Assembly (NCBI GenBank): GCA_020853155.1
Contig: JADYZL010000493.1
Location: 1 to 8,950, forward strand
Reading direction: 5' to 3'
Source of the DNA: Bryobacterales bacterium
GTDB taxonomy: Bacteria; Acidobacteriota; Terriglobia; Bryobacterales; Bryobacteraceae
Length of the DNA stretch: 8,950 bases
In this document: in pieces, positions 1-6,620 of the stretch
Position numbering within the stretch: position 1 is the first letter of the stretch
How the letters are laid out: each line of letters opens with the position of its first letter
The notes under the pieces: generated by a model
Told to the model about the DNA's origin: nothing
What the model saw: the letters and a program-made list of their open reading frames with translations, nothing else
Databases searched by the model: none
Program-made: the position numbers and the translations under genes

Positions 1-446
1 AGGAATACCTGATGGTAGCCATTCGTATTTCGCTGTGGGTGGTAATGCATCTTTCCGATGGCCGTGGTGTAGTATCCGGCGTCCCGCATCGCCTGCGGCT
101 TTGTGAACTGGTAGTGTTCGCCCATTGCGACCATGTGCAGCATGCCGTGATTCCACGGCGCGAGGCCCGTCAGCAAGCCGCTTCGGGCGGGCGTGCAAGT
201 GGGCGTGCAGGAGTAGGCCCGGCGAAAGCGGACGCCCTCCGCGCCGATGCGGTCGATATTGGGCGTGTGAATGGCGGCGTTCCCGTCGGCATGAGTGCAA
301 TCGCCCCGATGCTGATCGTCCATAAGGAAGAGGATGTTCGGGCGGGATGCGCGGCGGGGCTGTCCGGCGAGAAACGCCGGCGATGCTCCAGGCTCCGCGG
401 CAATCCCCACGCCAAGAGCGGTCTTCAGGATAGATCGTCGGTCCAT
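1..446 (-). CDS. Tat-exported type I sulfatase, N-terminal part (cut by left edge)
   Basis: The first 148 codons of a formylglycine-dependent sulfatase, which hydrolyses sulfate esters, probably of polysaccharides, outside the cytoplasm. The ATG (446-444) has a GGAGG-type ribosome site a few bases upstream. The N-terminus D-R-R-S-I-L-K (residues 2-8) fits a twin-arginine signal. The following segment to about residue 30 is only moderately hydrophobic and contains E18 and prolines, which is unusual for a Tat h-region. PNILFLMDDQHR (37-47) carries the metal-binding Asp pair D43/D44. CTPARSGLLTG (84-94) is the C-x-P-x-R sulfatase signature, with C84 the residue converted to formylglycine. GYYTTAIGKMH (124-134) supplies the conserved active-site Lys and His. 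The family usually runs to 450-550 residues, so about two thirds lies outside the window. The gene follows the trxA terminator and so probably has its own promoter. Family is certain; substrate unknown. Confidence 0.93.
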   Translation of the reverse strand, partial: MDRRSILKTALGVGIAAEPGASPAFLAGQPRRASRPNILFLMDDQHRGDCTHADGNAAIHTPNIDRIGAEGVRFRRAYSCTPTCTPARSGLLTGLAPWNHGMLHMVAMGEHYQFTKPQAMRDAGYYTTAIGKMHYHPQRNTNGYHQVF

Positions 447-466
447 GGCTTCCCTCCCAGGCGGCG

Positions 467-519
467 AGCGGCTTCGAATAGCGTATCGAATCCGGAATCG
501 CCCTGGGGAGCCGCTTCGA
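467..519. repeat. Imperfect direct repeat upstream of the sulfatase gene
   Basis: AGCGGCTTCGA (467-477) recurs as AGCCGCTTCGA (509-519), ten of eleven bases identical and 42 bases apart, about four helical turns. A short dyad TTCGA..TCGAA (473-490) overlaps the first copy. The repeats lie 20-75 bases upstream of the sulfatase start codon, where an operator could sit. This is only a pattern; such short repeats also arise by chance in GC-rich DNA. Confidence 0.2.
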
Positions 520-529
520 GCGCAGGGGT

Positions 530-544
530 CCATTCGGGGAATGG
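530..544. repeat. Short perfect inverted repeat in trxA-sulfatase spacer
   Basis: CCATTC (530-535), a GGG loop and GAATGG (539-544) form a perfect 6-bp hairpin. It lies beyond the trxA terminator and about 85 bases upstream of the sulfatase start. No T-run follows on either strand, so it is not an intrinsic terminator. It could be an operator half-site pair or chance. Confidence 0.3.
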
Positions 545-564
545 CGATGCCGTGGGAAGCCACT

Positions 565-606
565 CAAAACAGAAACAGGGAGAAGCGCGGGGCCTCTCCC
601 TGTTTC
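565..606 (-). terminator. Intrinsic terminator of trxA
   Basis: GAAACAGGGAGA (572-583) and TCTCCCTGTTTC (595-606) form a perfect 12-bp stem around an 11-base GC-rich loop. Read on the minus strand the stem is followed at once by TGTTTTGAG (571-563), a short U-rich tail. The structure starts 23 bases after the trxA stop codon. It should end the glgA-trxA transcript and separate it from the sulfatase gene. The T-tract is short and interrupted, so some read-through is possible. Confidence 0.85.
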
Positions 607-628
607 GCACGCGAGACTAGAACTTCGC

Positions 629-958
629 CTAGACGTGGGCGTTCAGCATCGATTCCACTTCGGACTTGGGAATCGCGCCCACCTTCTGATCCACGACCTT
701 GCCGCCCTTGAACAGGAGCAGCGTCGGGATTCCACGGATCTGGTAGCGGCCGGCGGTGTTGATATTCGAATCCACATCCACTTTGCCCACCTTCGCCTTC
801 CCGGCGAAATCGGAAGCCAACGCGTCGATCGTCGGGCCCATCATGCGGCAAGGCCCGCACCATTCCGCCCAAAAGTCCACGAGGACAGGCACTTCCGAAT
901 TCAGCACTTCCGTGTCGAAATTCGTATCCGTAAAAGTAAGGGTATTAATTCCTGCCAT
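629..958 (-). CDS. trxA: Thioredoxin
   Basis: Cytoplasmic dithiol-disulfide oxidoreductase that reduces protein disulfides and is recharged by thioredoxin reductase. The 109 residues match the usual length of a single-domain thioredoxin. The active site WCGPC is at residues 33-37, preceded by VLVDFWAEW, with the buried Asp equivalent at D28. The cis-proline loop GIPTL has its Pro at residue 78, and FKGGK follows as in classical TrxA. There is no signal peptide, so it is cytosolic. The ATG (958-956) is preceded on the minus strand by TTGGGGGAATGA, a purine-rich ribosome site. The gene begins 50 bases after the glgA stop on the same strand with no terminator visible between, so the two are probably co-transcribed. 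A strong hairpin terminator follows it. Identification is secure. Confidence 0.97.
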   Translation of the reverse strand: MAGINTLTFTDTNFDTEVLNSEVPVLVDFWAEWCGPCRMMGPTIDALASDFAGKAKVGKVDVDSNINTAGRYQIRGIPTLLLFKGGKVVDQKVGAIPKSEVESMLNAHV

Positions 959-1008
959 TCATTCCCCCAAGGTGACATTCCTTAAGATTCAGATTCAGCC
1001 AAAAAGTT

Positions 1009-2445
1009 TCAGGACGCGAGCGTTTGGTAAAGCGCCAGCATGTGTTCCGCCGAGGCCGACCAGGAGAAATCCTGCTTCATGCCGGCCAGCATCCGCTTCT
1101 TCCACGCCTTCTTATTTTCAAACGCGTTCACCGCTTCCCGCACGGCCGCTAGCAGTTCCTGGCCGGAATACCCGGAGAACTTGAAGCCGGTTTCCCCGGT
1201 TACGGTATCCTCCAGGCCCCCTACCGCCCGCACCACCGGCACCGTGCCATAGCGCAGGCTGTAGATCTGATTGAGGCCGCACGGTTCATACTGGCTGGGC
1301 ATCAGAAAGAGGTCTGCGCCAGCCTCGATCTTGTGTGCAAGGGCATCGTCATAGCCGTTGCGGAAAGCCACGCGGCCAGGGTAGCGCTCCGCCAGATGAT
1401 GAAAAACGGCCTCATAGCGATGTTCCCCGGCCCCCAGCACCACCAGCGCGAGGTTTTCATTCATCAGTTCCCCGGCTACCTCCGCCACCAGGTCGAAGCC
1501 TTTCTGAGAAGAGAGGCGTGCGACGATACCGGCGACGGCGGCGGTCTTCAGCGCCTCCGGGTCGAGGCCCACGGTTCGAAGAAGGTCTTCGCGGCACGCG
1601 GCCTTCCCGTCAAGCTTCCGCGCATCGTAAGGCGCGGCGATGTGCGGGTCCGTGGCGGGGTCCCAGATCGTGTAATCCGCGCCGTTGAGGATGCCATGCA
1701 GATCCTGGGCGCGCGAGCGGAGGAGACCGTCCACGCCCCAACCCGCATCGGGAGTCTGGATCTCCCGCGCGTAGGTAGGGCTCACCGTTGTGATCACGTC
1801 CGCGAACGCAATGCCCGCCTTGAGATAGCTGACATTGCCGTAGAACTCGAGATCGCCGCTTGTGAACGCGGATTCCCCAAACCCGATTCGCGGCAACACA
1901 TCGCGGCCGAATATGCCCTGATAGGCGAGGTTGTGAATGGTGAATACCGTCTTCACACTGGCGAAAGTCGGATCTACTCCGTAGCGCTTCGACAGGTAGT
2001 ACGGGATGAGGCCGGCCTGCCAATCATGGCAATGCAGGATATCGGCGCGGAAGAGGCGCCGGATGGCCTCGCACCCGGCCACGTTCAGGGCGGCGAATCG
2101 CAGGAAGTTGTCGGGGTAATCTTTGCCGTCCTCGAAATAGAGGCCACGGCGATTGTAAAACGCGGGGATATCGAGGAAATAGAACCGCACGCCACGGTGT
2201 TCGTGGAGATAGATTTCGCCACGGTAGACGTCCTGGCCAAGGACGACCGGGAAATCGTCATACACCCGGCGCAGTTGCGCGCGAGGGATGGATTGATAAC
2301 GCGGCAGCAGGACCGCCACTTTGGCTCCCCGCTCGGCCAGCGCGGTGGGGAGAGCCCCCAAAACATCCGCCAAGCCGCCCGATTTTGCGTAAGGGGCCGC
2401 CTCGGACGCCACCATCAATACCTTTGGTAATTCCTTGAGCCGCAT
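1009..2445 (-). CDS. glgA: Glycogen synthase (ADP-glucose type)
   Basis: GT5-family starch/glycogen synthase that transfers glucose from ADP-glucose to the non-reducing end of an alpha-1,4-glucan in the cytoplasm. Its 478 residues match the usual bacterial GlgA length of about 477. Visible motifs in order: KSGGLADV (21-28), the ADP-glucose-binding K-x-G-G-L loop at the N-terminus; LHCHDWQAG (138-145); FTIHNLAYQG (169-178) with active-site H171; ARLSSQKGFDL (309-319) with the conserved Arg/Lys pair; and SQYEPCGLNQIYSLRYG (384-400) with catalytic-region E387. Four cysteines are present (125, 139, 284, 389). No clear ribosome site precedes the ATG at 2445. The next in-frame ATG is codon 11, but using it would start inside the conserved KVLMVASE strand, so the first is preferred. 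The other glycogen genes (glgB, glgC) are not here; trxA follows 50 bases later. Confidence 0.97.
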   Translation of the reverse strand: MRLKELPKVLMVASEAAPYAKSGGLADVLGALPTALAERGAKVAVLLPRYQSIPRAQLRRVYDDFPVVLGQDVYRGEIYLHEHRGVRFYFLDIPAFYNRRGLYFEDGKDYPDNFLRFAALNVAGCEAIRRLFRADILHCHDWQAGLIPYYLSKRYGVDPTFASVKTVFTIHNLAYQGIFGRDVLPRIGFGESAFTSGDLEFYGNVSYLKAGIAFADVITTVSPTYAREIQTPDAGWGVDGLLRSRAQDLHGILNGADYTIWDPATDPHIAAPYDARKLDGKAACREDLLRTVGLDPEALKTAAVAGIVARLSSQKGFDLVAEVAGELMNENLALVVLGAGEHRYEAVFHHLAERYPGRVAFRNGYDDALAHKIEAGADLFLMPSQYEPCGLNQIYSLRYGTVPVVRAVGGLEDTVTGETGFKFSGYSGQELLAAVREAVNAFENKKAWKKRMLAGMKQDFSWSASAEHMLALYQTLAS

Positions 2446-2497
2446 GGTGCGTTCTAAGGCTAGCGAACGCGCCCAGGGGTGTCAACGTCCACGGATG

Positions 2498-2512
2498 GCG
2501 GGGCGCCCCCGC
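2498..2512. repeat. GC-rich hairpin in presumed glgA leader
   Basis: GCGGGG and CCCCGC pair perfectly around a 3-base CGC loop, giving a very stable 6-bp stem about 53 bases upstream of the glgA start codon. It has no T-run, so it is not a terminator. In a leader RNA it could influence translation or stability, but GC-rich spacers often contain such stems. Confidence 0.3.
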
Positions 2513-2646
2513 TTCGGCGCTCCCACGAGCCGGTTCGGGGAAAAACCCCTTTTTTCGAAACGAAGCCATTTCTCGCAGGCCCGCCAAGTGGGATGGCACG
2601 CGTTCCGTGCGGGAATCCCGGCGCGGAAGGGGGCGGAGAGAGCAGG

Positions 2647-2665
2647 TTGATGAGTGATACATCAA
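2647..2665. repeat. Dyad TTGATG-N7-CATCAA, possible operator upstream of glgA
   Basis: Two 6-base arms, TTGATG (2647-2652) and CATCAA (2660-2665), flank a 7-base centre and make a symmetrical 19-bp site of the kind bound by dimeric helix-turn-helix repressors. It adjoins the weak putative -10 at 2664-2669, about 200 bases upstream of glgA, where a repressor could block transcription. No regulator gene is nearby to pair it with. Confidence 0.25.
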
Positions 2666-2763
2666 TAGAATCCGCTACTTAGGGGAATTGCAAGTTCCAT
2701 TTTTTGGGAATTAGATAAGGTTCTAACGTTTGCTAAAGATTGGAGTCTCTACTACTCGCTGGC

Positions 2764-5070
2764 TCACTTCTCCGGCCGGAATTCCAGAATGTCCACCGAG
2801 TCCAGCTTCTCGAAGGAAAGGGGGAAACTCGTTCCGTAGTAGAAGGGCTTCCATTGGTCTTTGTAGTGGCTGGAGAGGGGGTGGCCGGAGGCTCCGGCCA
2901 AAATGTTGGCGTAACTTGAATCCCAGTTTGAGAGATCGGCGACAAAACGCTGCGAGGGGCCGCTGGCCGGGCCGACCTGCTTGGGGGAACTGGGGGATCC
3001 GCTCATGGGAACACGGCCGATGTTGAAGTAGCGGCCGATGAGAGGAAGCCGCGAAAAGACGGGATGGTCCACGTTCCAGCGCATCAATTCCCGATATTTC
3101 CAGTTCGCGAGAGTCCCGCCCATGCGGGGGCGGTTCTCTTCCAGGGCCTTACCGAGCACTTCAAGCTGCCAGGCGTCGAAATCTTTCGCATAGAGAGGGT
3201 CCCGCGTGAGGAGGATGCGCTCCACCACCGTGTCGTCCATGCCCATATCCGCCTGCTCCCACTTAGGGGCGAGGCGCTTCAGGACCGCGGCGCGCAGGCC
3301 AATCGCATAGAGGCGGGCGATGGTGGCGCCTGGGGCGTCGAGTTCCGCCTGGCCGTTCCAGTTGCGAAGAACTTCGATTGCATCGGCCACGAGGCCGGGC
3401 GCGGGTCTCTTTCGGCCAGCCGCGCTCACCACCTGGCGGGCGAGGAAGGCATAGTACGGGCTAAACACGTCCTTTTGGATCTCGAGCATTCCGGTGGCGT
3501 TCCACTTGGGCTTTGCGTCAAGGCGTGCCCGAATCTGATGCGCGCGGTGAGGGGAGGCGAAACGGCCTGACCCGGCATCGGGGAAATCCGGCGGAAAGGG
3601 GTTCTGGTTAGCGCTGACGATGCGCCCGGATGGCGGATTGTAGATCGAGGGCAGTTCCTCGAAAGGTACGTAGCCCTGCCATTCGTGTTCGCCCGTGTAC
3701 CCGGGCATCGGCGTATCGCCGGCGGCGCGCGTTCTGCGGGGGAGGCGGGCGGCCACCTGAAAGCCGATGTTGCCATCGATATCGGCATAGACGAAATTTT
3801 GCCCGGGGCCGTTGAAGCGCGAAAGCGCCTTGCGGAAGGCGGTCCAATCCCGGGCAAGGCCCAGCTCAAGGAAGGGGAATGACGAGAAATCGGGGTCGAG
3901 CGCGGTCCATTGCAGCGAGAGATTCCGGTTATAGGGAGCTTCCCCGGCCTGGGAAATGAGTGGGCCGTGCTGGGTGACAAAGACGGTCAGGCGCACGTCC
4001 GGCTCGCCCTTCACGCGAATGCCTTCCACAATGCGGTCAGCCCGCCGGACTTCCGAGCCAAATTGATATACGCCCGCGTTCAGGTCCATGCGCTCTTCGT
4101 AGAGATCCTGCACATCGGCGCCAAGGCTTGTCACGCCCCAGGCGATGCGGCGGTTGTGCCCGATAATCACCATGGGAATTCCCGGCAGGGTGAATCCGGC
4201 GACATCGAGCGGAGATCCGTCCGCCATGGGTGCTTTCAGGTGAACCATCGTCCAGACTGAGGGAAAGCTCACCCCAAGATGCGTATCGTTGGCGAGCAAT
4301 GGCTTGCCGGAAACCGTGCGCGCGCCGGACAAGACCCAGGCATTCGAACCGGCCAGCACCTCGTTCCCCGACCTGACGGGGAACAGCCCGTTGACGAGCG
4401 TGCGCAACTGCACCTCATCCAGTTCCGGAAACGTCGCGGCCACTTCCCGGGTCATGCGCTCTTTATCCAGGTCCATTTCCCAGGTGGAGGTGAGGTCGGC
4501 GGCCATGCGGAGACCCACGAGGATCGAATCCGCAATGGTCCAAGGGCGGGGTTCGTAGCGAAGAATGGCAAATTCGGGCGGCAACTTATCGCGATGCGTG
4601 TCAATGAAATAATTCACTCCGCGGGCATAGGCGGCGAATAGGGCGCGGTCTTCCGGGCTGAGCCGTGTCTCCTGGAGCCGCGCCGTCCGCGCGAAACCGA
4701 TACGCCGGGCGCGGATGTCGAGCGGAAGCGCCGCCTTGCCGGCGATCTCGGCCAGATTTCCGGCGGTAGAGCGCCGGATGGCATCCATTTGCCACAGCCG
4801 GTCCTGCGCGGTGACGTAACCCTGAAGGAACAGGGCATCGTCGAGAGAAGCGGCTATGATATGAGGCGTGCCCTGGGAATCCCGCACCACTTTGCCGGCG
4901 GCGGAGAGCGGGGCTTCCACGCTGCCGCTCACCGTGGGCAGGGTGCGCCATCCGAACCAGCCAATCAGCCCGAGCACGGCGAGCAGGAAGGCCAGGATGA
5001 GGAAATTGATATATTTAAGAGACCGCTCGAACAGTTTCGACCTGGACACACTCGAATTGTGGCACATCAT
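2764..5070 (-). CDS. Penicillin acylase family (S45) N-terminal-nucleophile amidohydrolase
   Basis: A 768-residue precursor of the Ntn-hydrolase family that cleaves itself into two chains and hydrolyses amides such as penicillins, N-acyl-homoserine lactones or other acylated amines. Residues 20-41 form one hydrophobic segment after a basic N-terminus (RSKLFERSLKY), so the enzyme is probably membrane-anchored and periplasmic. The alpha chain includes VRDSQGTPHI (62-71) and QGYVTAQDRLWQMD (83-96). The self-cleavage site and nucleophile are LAG|SNAWVLSG, with S242 the new N-terminal Ser. PGQNFVYADIDGNIGFQ (422-438) and IVSANQNPF (484-492) follow; N488 lies about 246 residues after S242, close to the spacing of the oxyanion Asn in penicillin G acylase. 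GASGHPLSSHYKDQ (726-739) is the usual C-terminal motif. Two adjacent ATGs start it, neither with a good ribosome site. It is divergent from the CBS/CorC gene. Substrate cannot be told from sequence. Confidence 0.95.
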   Translation of the reverse strand: MMCHNSSVSRSKLFERSLKYINFLILAFLLAVLGLIGWFGWRTLPTVSGSVEAPLSAAGKVVRDSQGTPHIIAASLDDALFLQGYVTAQDRLWQMDAIRRSTAGNLAEIAGKAALPLDIRARRIGFARTARLQETRLSPEDRALFAAYARGVNYFIDTHRDKLPPEFAILRYEPRPWTIADSILVGLRMAADLTSTWEMDLDKERMTREVAATFPELDEVQLRTLVNGLFPVRSGNEVLAGSNAWVLSGARTVSGKPLLANDTHLGVSFPSVWTMVHLKAPMADGSPLDVAGFTLPGIPMVIIGHNRRIAWGVTSLGADVQDLYEERMDLNAGVYQFGSEVRRADRIVEGIRVKGEPDVRLTVFVTQHGPLISQAGEAPYNRNLSLQWTALDPDFSSFPFLELGLARDWTAFRKALSRFNGPGQNFVYADIDGNIGFQVAARLPRRTRAAGDTPMPGYTGEHEWQGYVPFEELPSIYNPPSGRIVSANQNPFPPDFPDAGSGRFASPHRAHQIRARLDAKPKWNATGMLEIQKDVFSPYYAFLARQVVSAAGRKRPAPGLVADAIEVLRNWNGQAELDAPGATIARLYAIGLRAAVLKRLAPKWEQADMGMDDTVVERILLTRDPLYAKDFDAWQLEVLGKALEENRPRMGGTLANWKYRELMRWNVDHPVFSRLPLIGRYFNIGRVPMSGSPSSPKQVGPASGPSQRFVADLSNWDSSYANILAGASGHPLSSHYKDQWKPFYYGTSFPLSFEKLDSVDILEFRPEK

Positions 5071-5126
5071 CGGAGGCCGCCCAGGACGGTTGGCGGTGAG
5101 TGCCGCGGGCCGCTGACCCCATTTTC
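5071..5126. other. Very short divergent spacer
   Basis: Only 29 bases (GTG start at 5100) or 56 bases (ATG start at 5127) separate the acylase start from the divergent CBS/CorC start. I see no consensus -35/-10 pair inside it on either strand. Any promoter for one gene must therefore overlap the other gene's 5' coding sequence. The two are likely to share or compete for regulation. A GGCGG immediately before the GTG is too close for an ideal ribosome site. Confidence 0.45.
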
Positions 5127-6503
5127 ATGGACGCCAACTTCGGTTACCGCTTCTCATTTCTCTTCTTTCTGGTTGCAGTGAACGCGTTTTTCGCCGCGTC
5201 GGAAGTCGCATTGCTTTCCGTGCGCAGATCCCGGCTGCGGGAGATGGCCGGCGAGGGAAACGTGGGCGCGACGGCAGCCTTGAGCCTGCTCTCGAACACA
5301 GAGCGATTGCTTTCCGTGGTGCAGGTGGGGGTGACGCTGGCCAGCCTGGGCATCGGCTGGGCCGGCGAAGAAACGATCTTCGCCAGCCTGATGGCCTTGG
5401 CCGGTCCACTGGTGACCCCCGCTACCGAATGGGCGCTGCACGGCGTCGCCCTCGCCCTCACTTTTTCTTTGATGACCTTCGTAACAGTGGTGATCGGCGA
5501 AGTCGTTCCCAAGAATGTCGCGATTGAGAATAGCGCCCGGTTCGCGACGCTGGTGGCGCCGGTGCTGCTGGTGTTCTACCGCGTGGTGGAACCGTTCGTC
5601 TGGTTGATTGAAACCTCTTCTTCCCGGCTTAGCCGGCTGCTGGGCGTGCGATCCGGCGGCGGTGGCGGCGCGCATTCGATCGAGGAACTGAAGTACATCG
5701 CGACAGCGGGGAAGGCGAGCGACCACTACGGTGAGTTCGAAGAGCGGGTGATTCACCGGACGCTCGATCTGCAGGACGTTTCCGCGCGGGAAATTATGGT
5801 TCCGTGGAACGATGTGGTTTCCCTGAACGTGGATGCCAAACTCAGCCAGGTGCTCGATTGCGTCATGAGCAGCCAGTATTCCCGGATCCCCGTCTATGAG
5901 GAAGAACCGCGCAATATCATCGGCATTTTTCACTTCAAGGATCTGCTGCGCGTGTGGGATACCCGGCGCGCCGCGAACCGCGTAAAGCGGCCCACCCCTC
6001 CTTTCAAGCTCCGGCACCTTTTGCGGCGGCATCTGGTGGCGCCGGAAAGCAAGCCAGTGAACGAATTGCTCACCGAATTCCTGGAAGGGCGCGTGCAGAT
6101 GGCGATGGTGGTGGATGAGTTCGGCCTGATCGTGGGGTTGGTGACGGTGGAGGATGCGCTCGAGCAGATCGTCGGCGAGATTCAGGACGAACACGACCAG
6201 CGCGTGGCCCGGCCGAAGCTCGAAAGCCCTTCATTTACGGTGGAAGGCACCATTCCGATTCGCGATTTGGCTAACCAGTATTCCATCGATCTGCCTACCG
6301 ACGCGGGGTTTGAGACATTGGCGGGCTTCCTGCTCGATCGCTTCGACGATATTCCCAAGGACACGGATGTGACCGAGTACGAGGGGCTGCGCTTTACCAT
6401 ACTGGAGATGGACCGCAACCGCATCGCCAAGGTTCTGATTGAGCGCTTGACGCCACGGGAATCCGCGGAGGAAATCGAAGCCCGCGAAGAAGACGAGGAG
6501 TGA
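5127..6503 (+). CDS. DUF21-CBS-CorC domain membrane protein (CNNM/HlyC/CorC family)
   Basis: Inner-membrane protein of the family linked to Mg2+/Co2+ export; members are often labelled 'hemolysin', though haemolysis is not their established role. From the ATG at 5127 it has 458 residues. The DUF21 membrane domain covers about 8-175, with hydrophobic segments near 9-30, 62-92, 106-124 and 139-160, and the family hallmark GEVVPKN at 124-130. Two CBS domains follow: about 220-275 (VPWNDVVSLNVDAKLSQVLD, SRIPVYEEEPRNIIGIFHF) and about 300-355 (AMVVDEFGLIVGLVTVEDAL). These would bind adenine nucleotides and gate transport. The CorC_HlyC domain is about 367-443 (VEGTIPIRDL, FETLAGFLLDRFDDIP). The tail is acidic (EAREEDEE). 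A GTG at 5100 would add nine residues and directly follows a stop codon; I prefer the ATG because the family normally has a short N-terminus. Neither start has a good ribosome site. The transported ion is inferred from the family. Confidence 0.94.
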   Translation: MDANFGYRFSFLFFLVAVNAFFAASEVALLSVRRSRLREMAGEGNVGATAALSLLSNTERLLSVVQVGVTLASLGIGWAGEETIFASLMALAGPLVTPATEWALHGVALALTFSLMTFVTVVIGEVVPKNVAIENSARFATLVAPVLLVFYRVVEPFVWLIETSSSRLSRLLGVRSGGGGGAHSIEELKYIATAGKASDHYGEFEERVIHRTLDLQDVSAREIMVPWNDVVSLNVDAKLSQVLDCVMSSQYSRIPVYEEEPRNIIGIFHFKDLLRVWDTRRAANRVKRPTPPFKLRHLLRRHLVAPESKPVNELLTEFLEGRVQMAMVVDEFGLIVGLVTVEDALEQIVGEIQDEHDQRVARPKLESPSFTVEGTIPIRDLANQYSIDLPTDAGFETLAGFLLDRFDDIPKDTDVTEYEGLRFTILEMDRNRIAKVLIERLTPRESAEEIEAREEDEE

Positions 6504-6565
6504 TCGCGGCGGCGGGAGCGGGGAGGGGAAGCGAACACGTGGGCGCGAACCTTCCGATTGCGTCG

Positions 6566-6597
6566 TTGACAAATCCCGGTGCGGCAACGCGGAATAG
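6566..6597 (+). promoter_or_regulatory. Candidate promoter for the polysaccharide gene run
   Basis: TTGACA (6566-6571) is a perfect sigma-70 -35 hexamer in the 117-base spacer before the RmlC-like gene. The matching -10 is poor: the best nearby element is GAATAG (6592-6597) at a 20-base spacing, longer than the optimum of 17. Transcription from here would give a leader of about 20 bases. Position and the -35 support it; the weak -10 argues for low confidence or an activator. Confidence 0.3.
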
Positions 6598-6620
6598 AAA
6601 GTGCAGGGCGGGAGTCTGTG

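Larger units (their letters stand above)
2446..2763. other. Non-coding gap upstream of glgA
   Basis: This 318-base stretch between the acylase stop and the glgA start shows no convincing gene on either strand. The half nearest the acylase (about 2640-2760) is AT-richer than the surroundings and is the likely site of the glgA promoter. A weak minus-strand candidate is TTGCAA (2693-2688) with TCTATT (2669-2664) after 18 bases, which would give a leader of about 210 bases. The half next to glgA is GC-rich with small hairpins. No U-tracted hairpin of convincing strength follows the acylase gene, so where its transcript ends is unclear. The promoter is a guess; the absence of genes is better supported. 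Confidence 0.55.

Noticed and set aside
12..711. Plus-strand reading frames across the left end
   Set aside because: The minus strand here encodes the sulfatase N-terminus and the trxA end; the plus frames run through the trxA terminator and have no family features.
1333..2430. Long plus-strand reading frame (365 codons) opposite glgA
   Set aside because: It mirrors codon-position bias of a fully conserved glgA on the other strand, shows no domain, and its composition (rich in R, H, G, V) is typical of an antisense shadow.
629..2445. Plant- or archaeal-type redox-regulated starch system
   Set aside because: Motifs and length are those of ordinary bacterial GlgA and TrxA; only the adjacency is notable, so it is kept as a finding and not claimed as a new system.
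2537..2555. GGGG-AAAAA-CCCC-TTTTTT as a plus-strand terminator
   Set aside because: The stem is only 4 bp and no plus-strand gene lies upstream; it is in the wrong orientation for either flanking minus-strand gene.
2258..2665. Minus-strand frame of 135 codons covering the gap upstream of glgA
   Set aside because: It overlaps the first 190 bases of glgA in another frame, is low-complexity (R, G, P, S) and has no ribosome site or domain.
2684..2705. GGAATT-GCA-AGTTCC followed by six Ts as a terminator
   Set aside because: The stem is 6 bp with a G-U pair and points along the plus strand, where there is no transcript to end; it cannot terminate the minus-strand acylase.
5154..6194. 346-codon minus-strand reading frame
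   Set aside because: It lies entirely opposite the DUF21-CBS-CorC gene, whose family motifs are unmistakable; it has no recognisable domain and is rich in H, Q and R.
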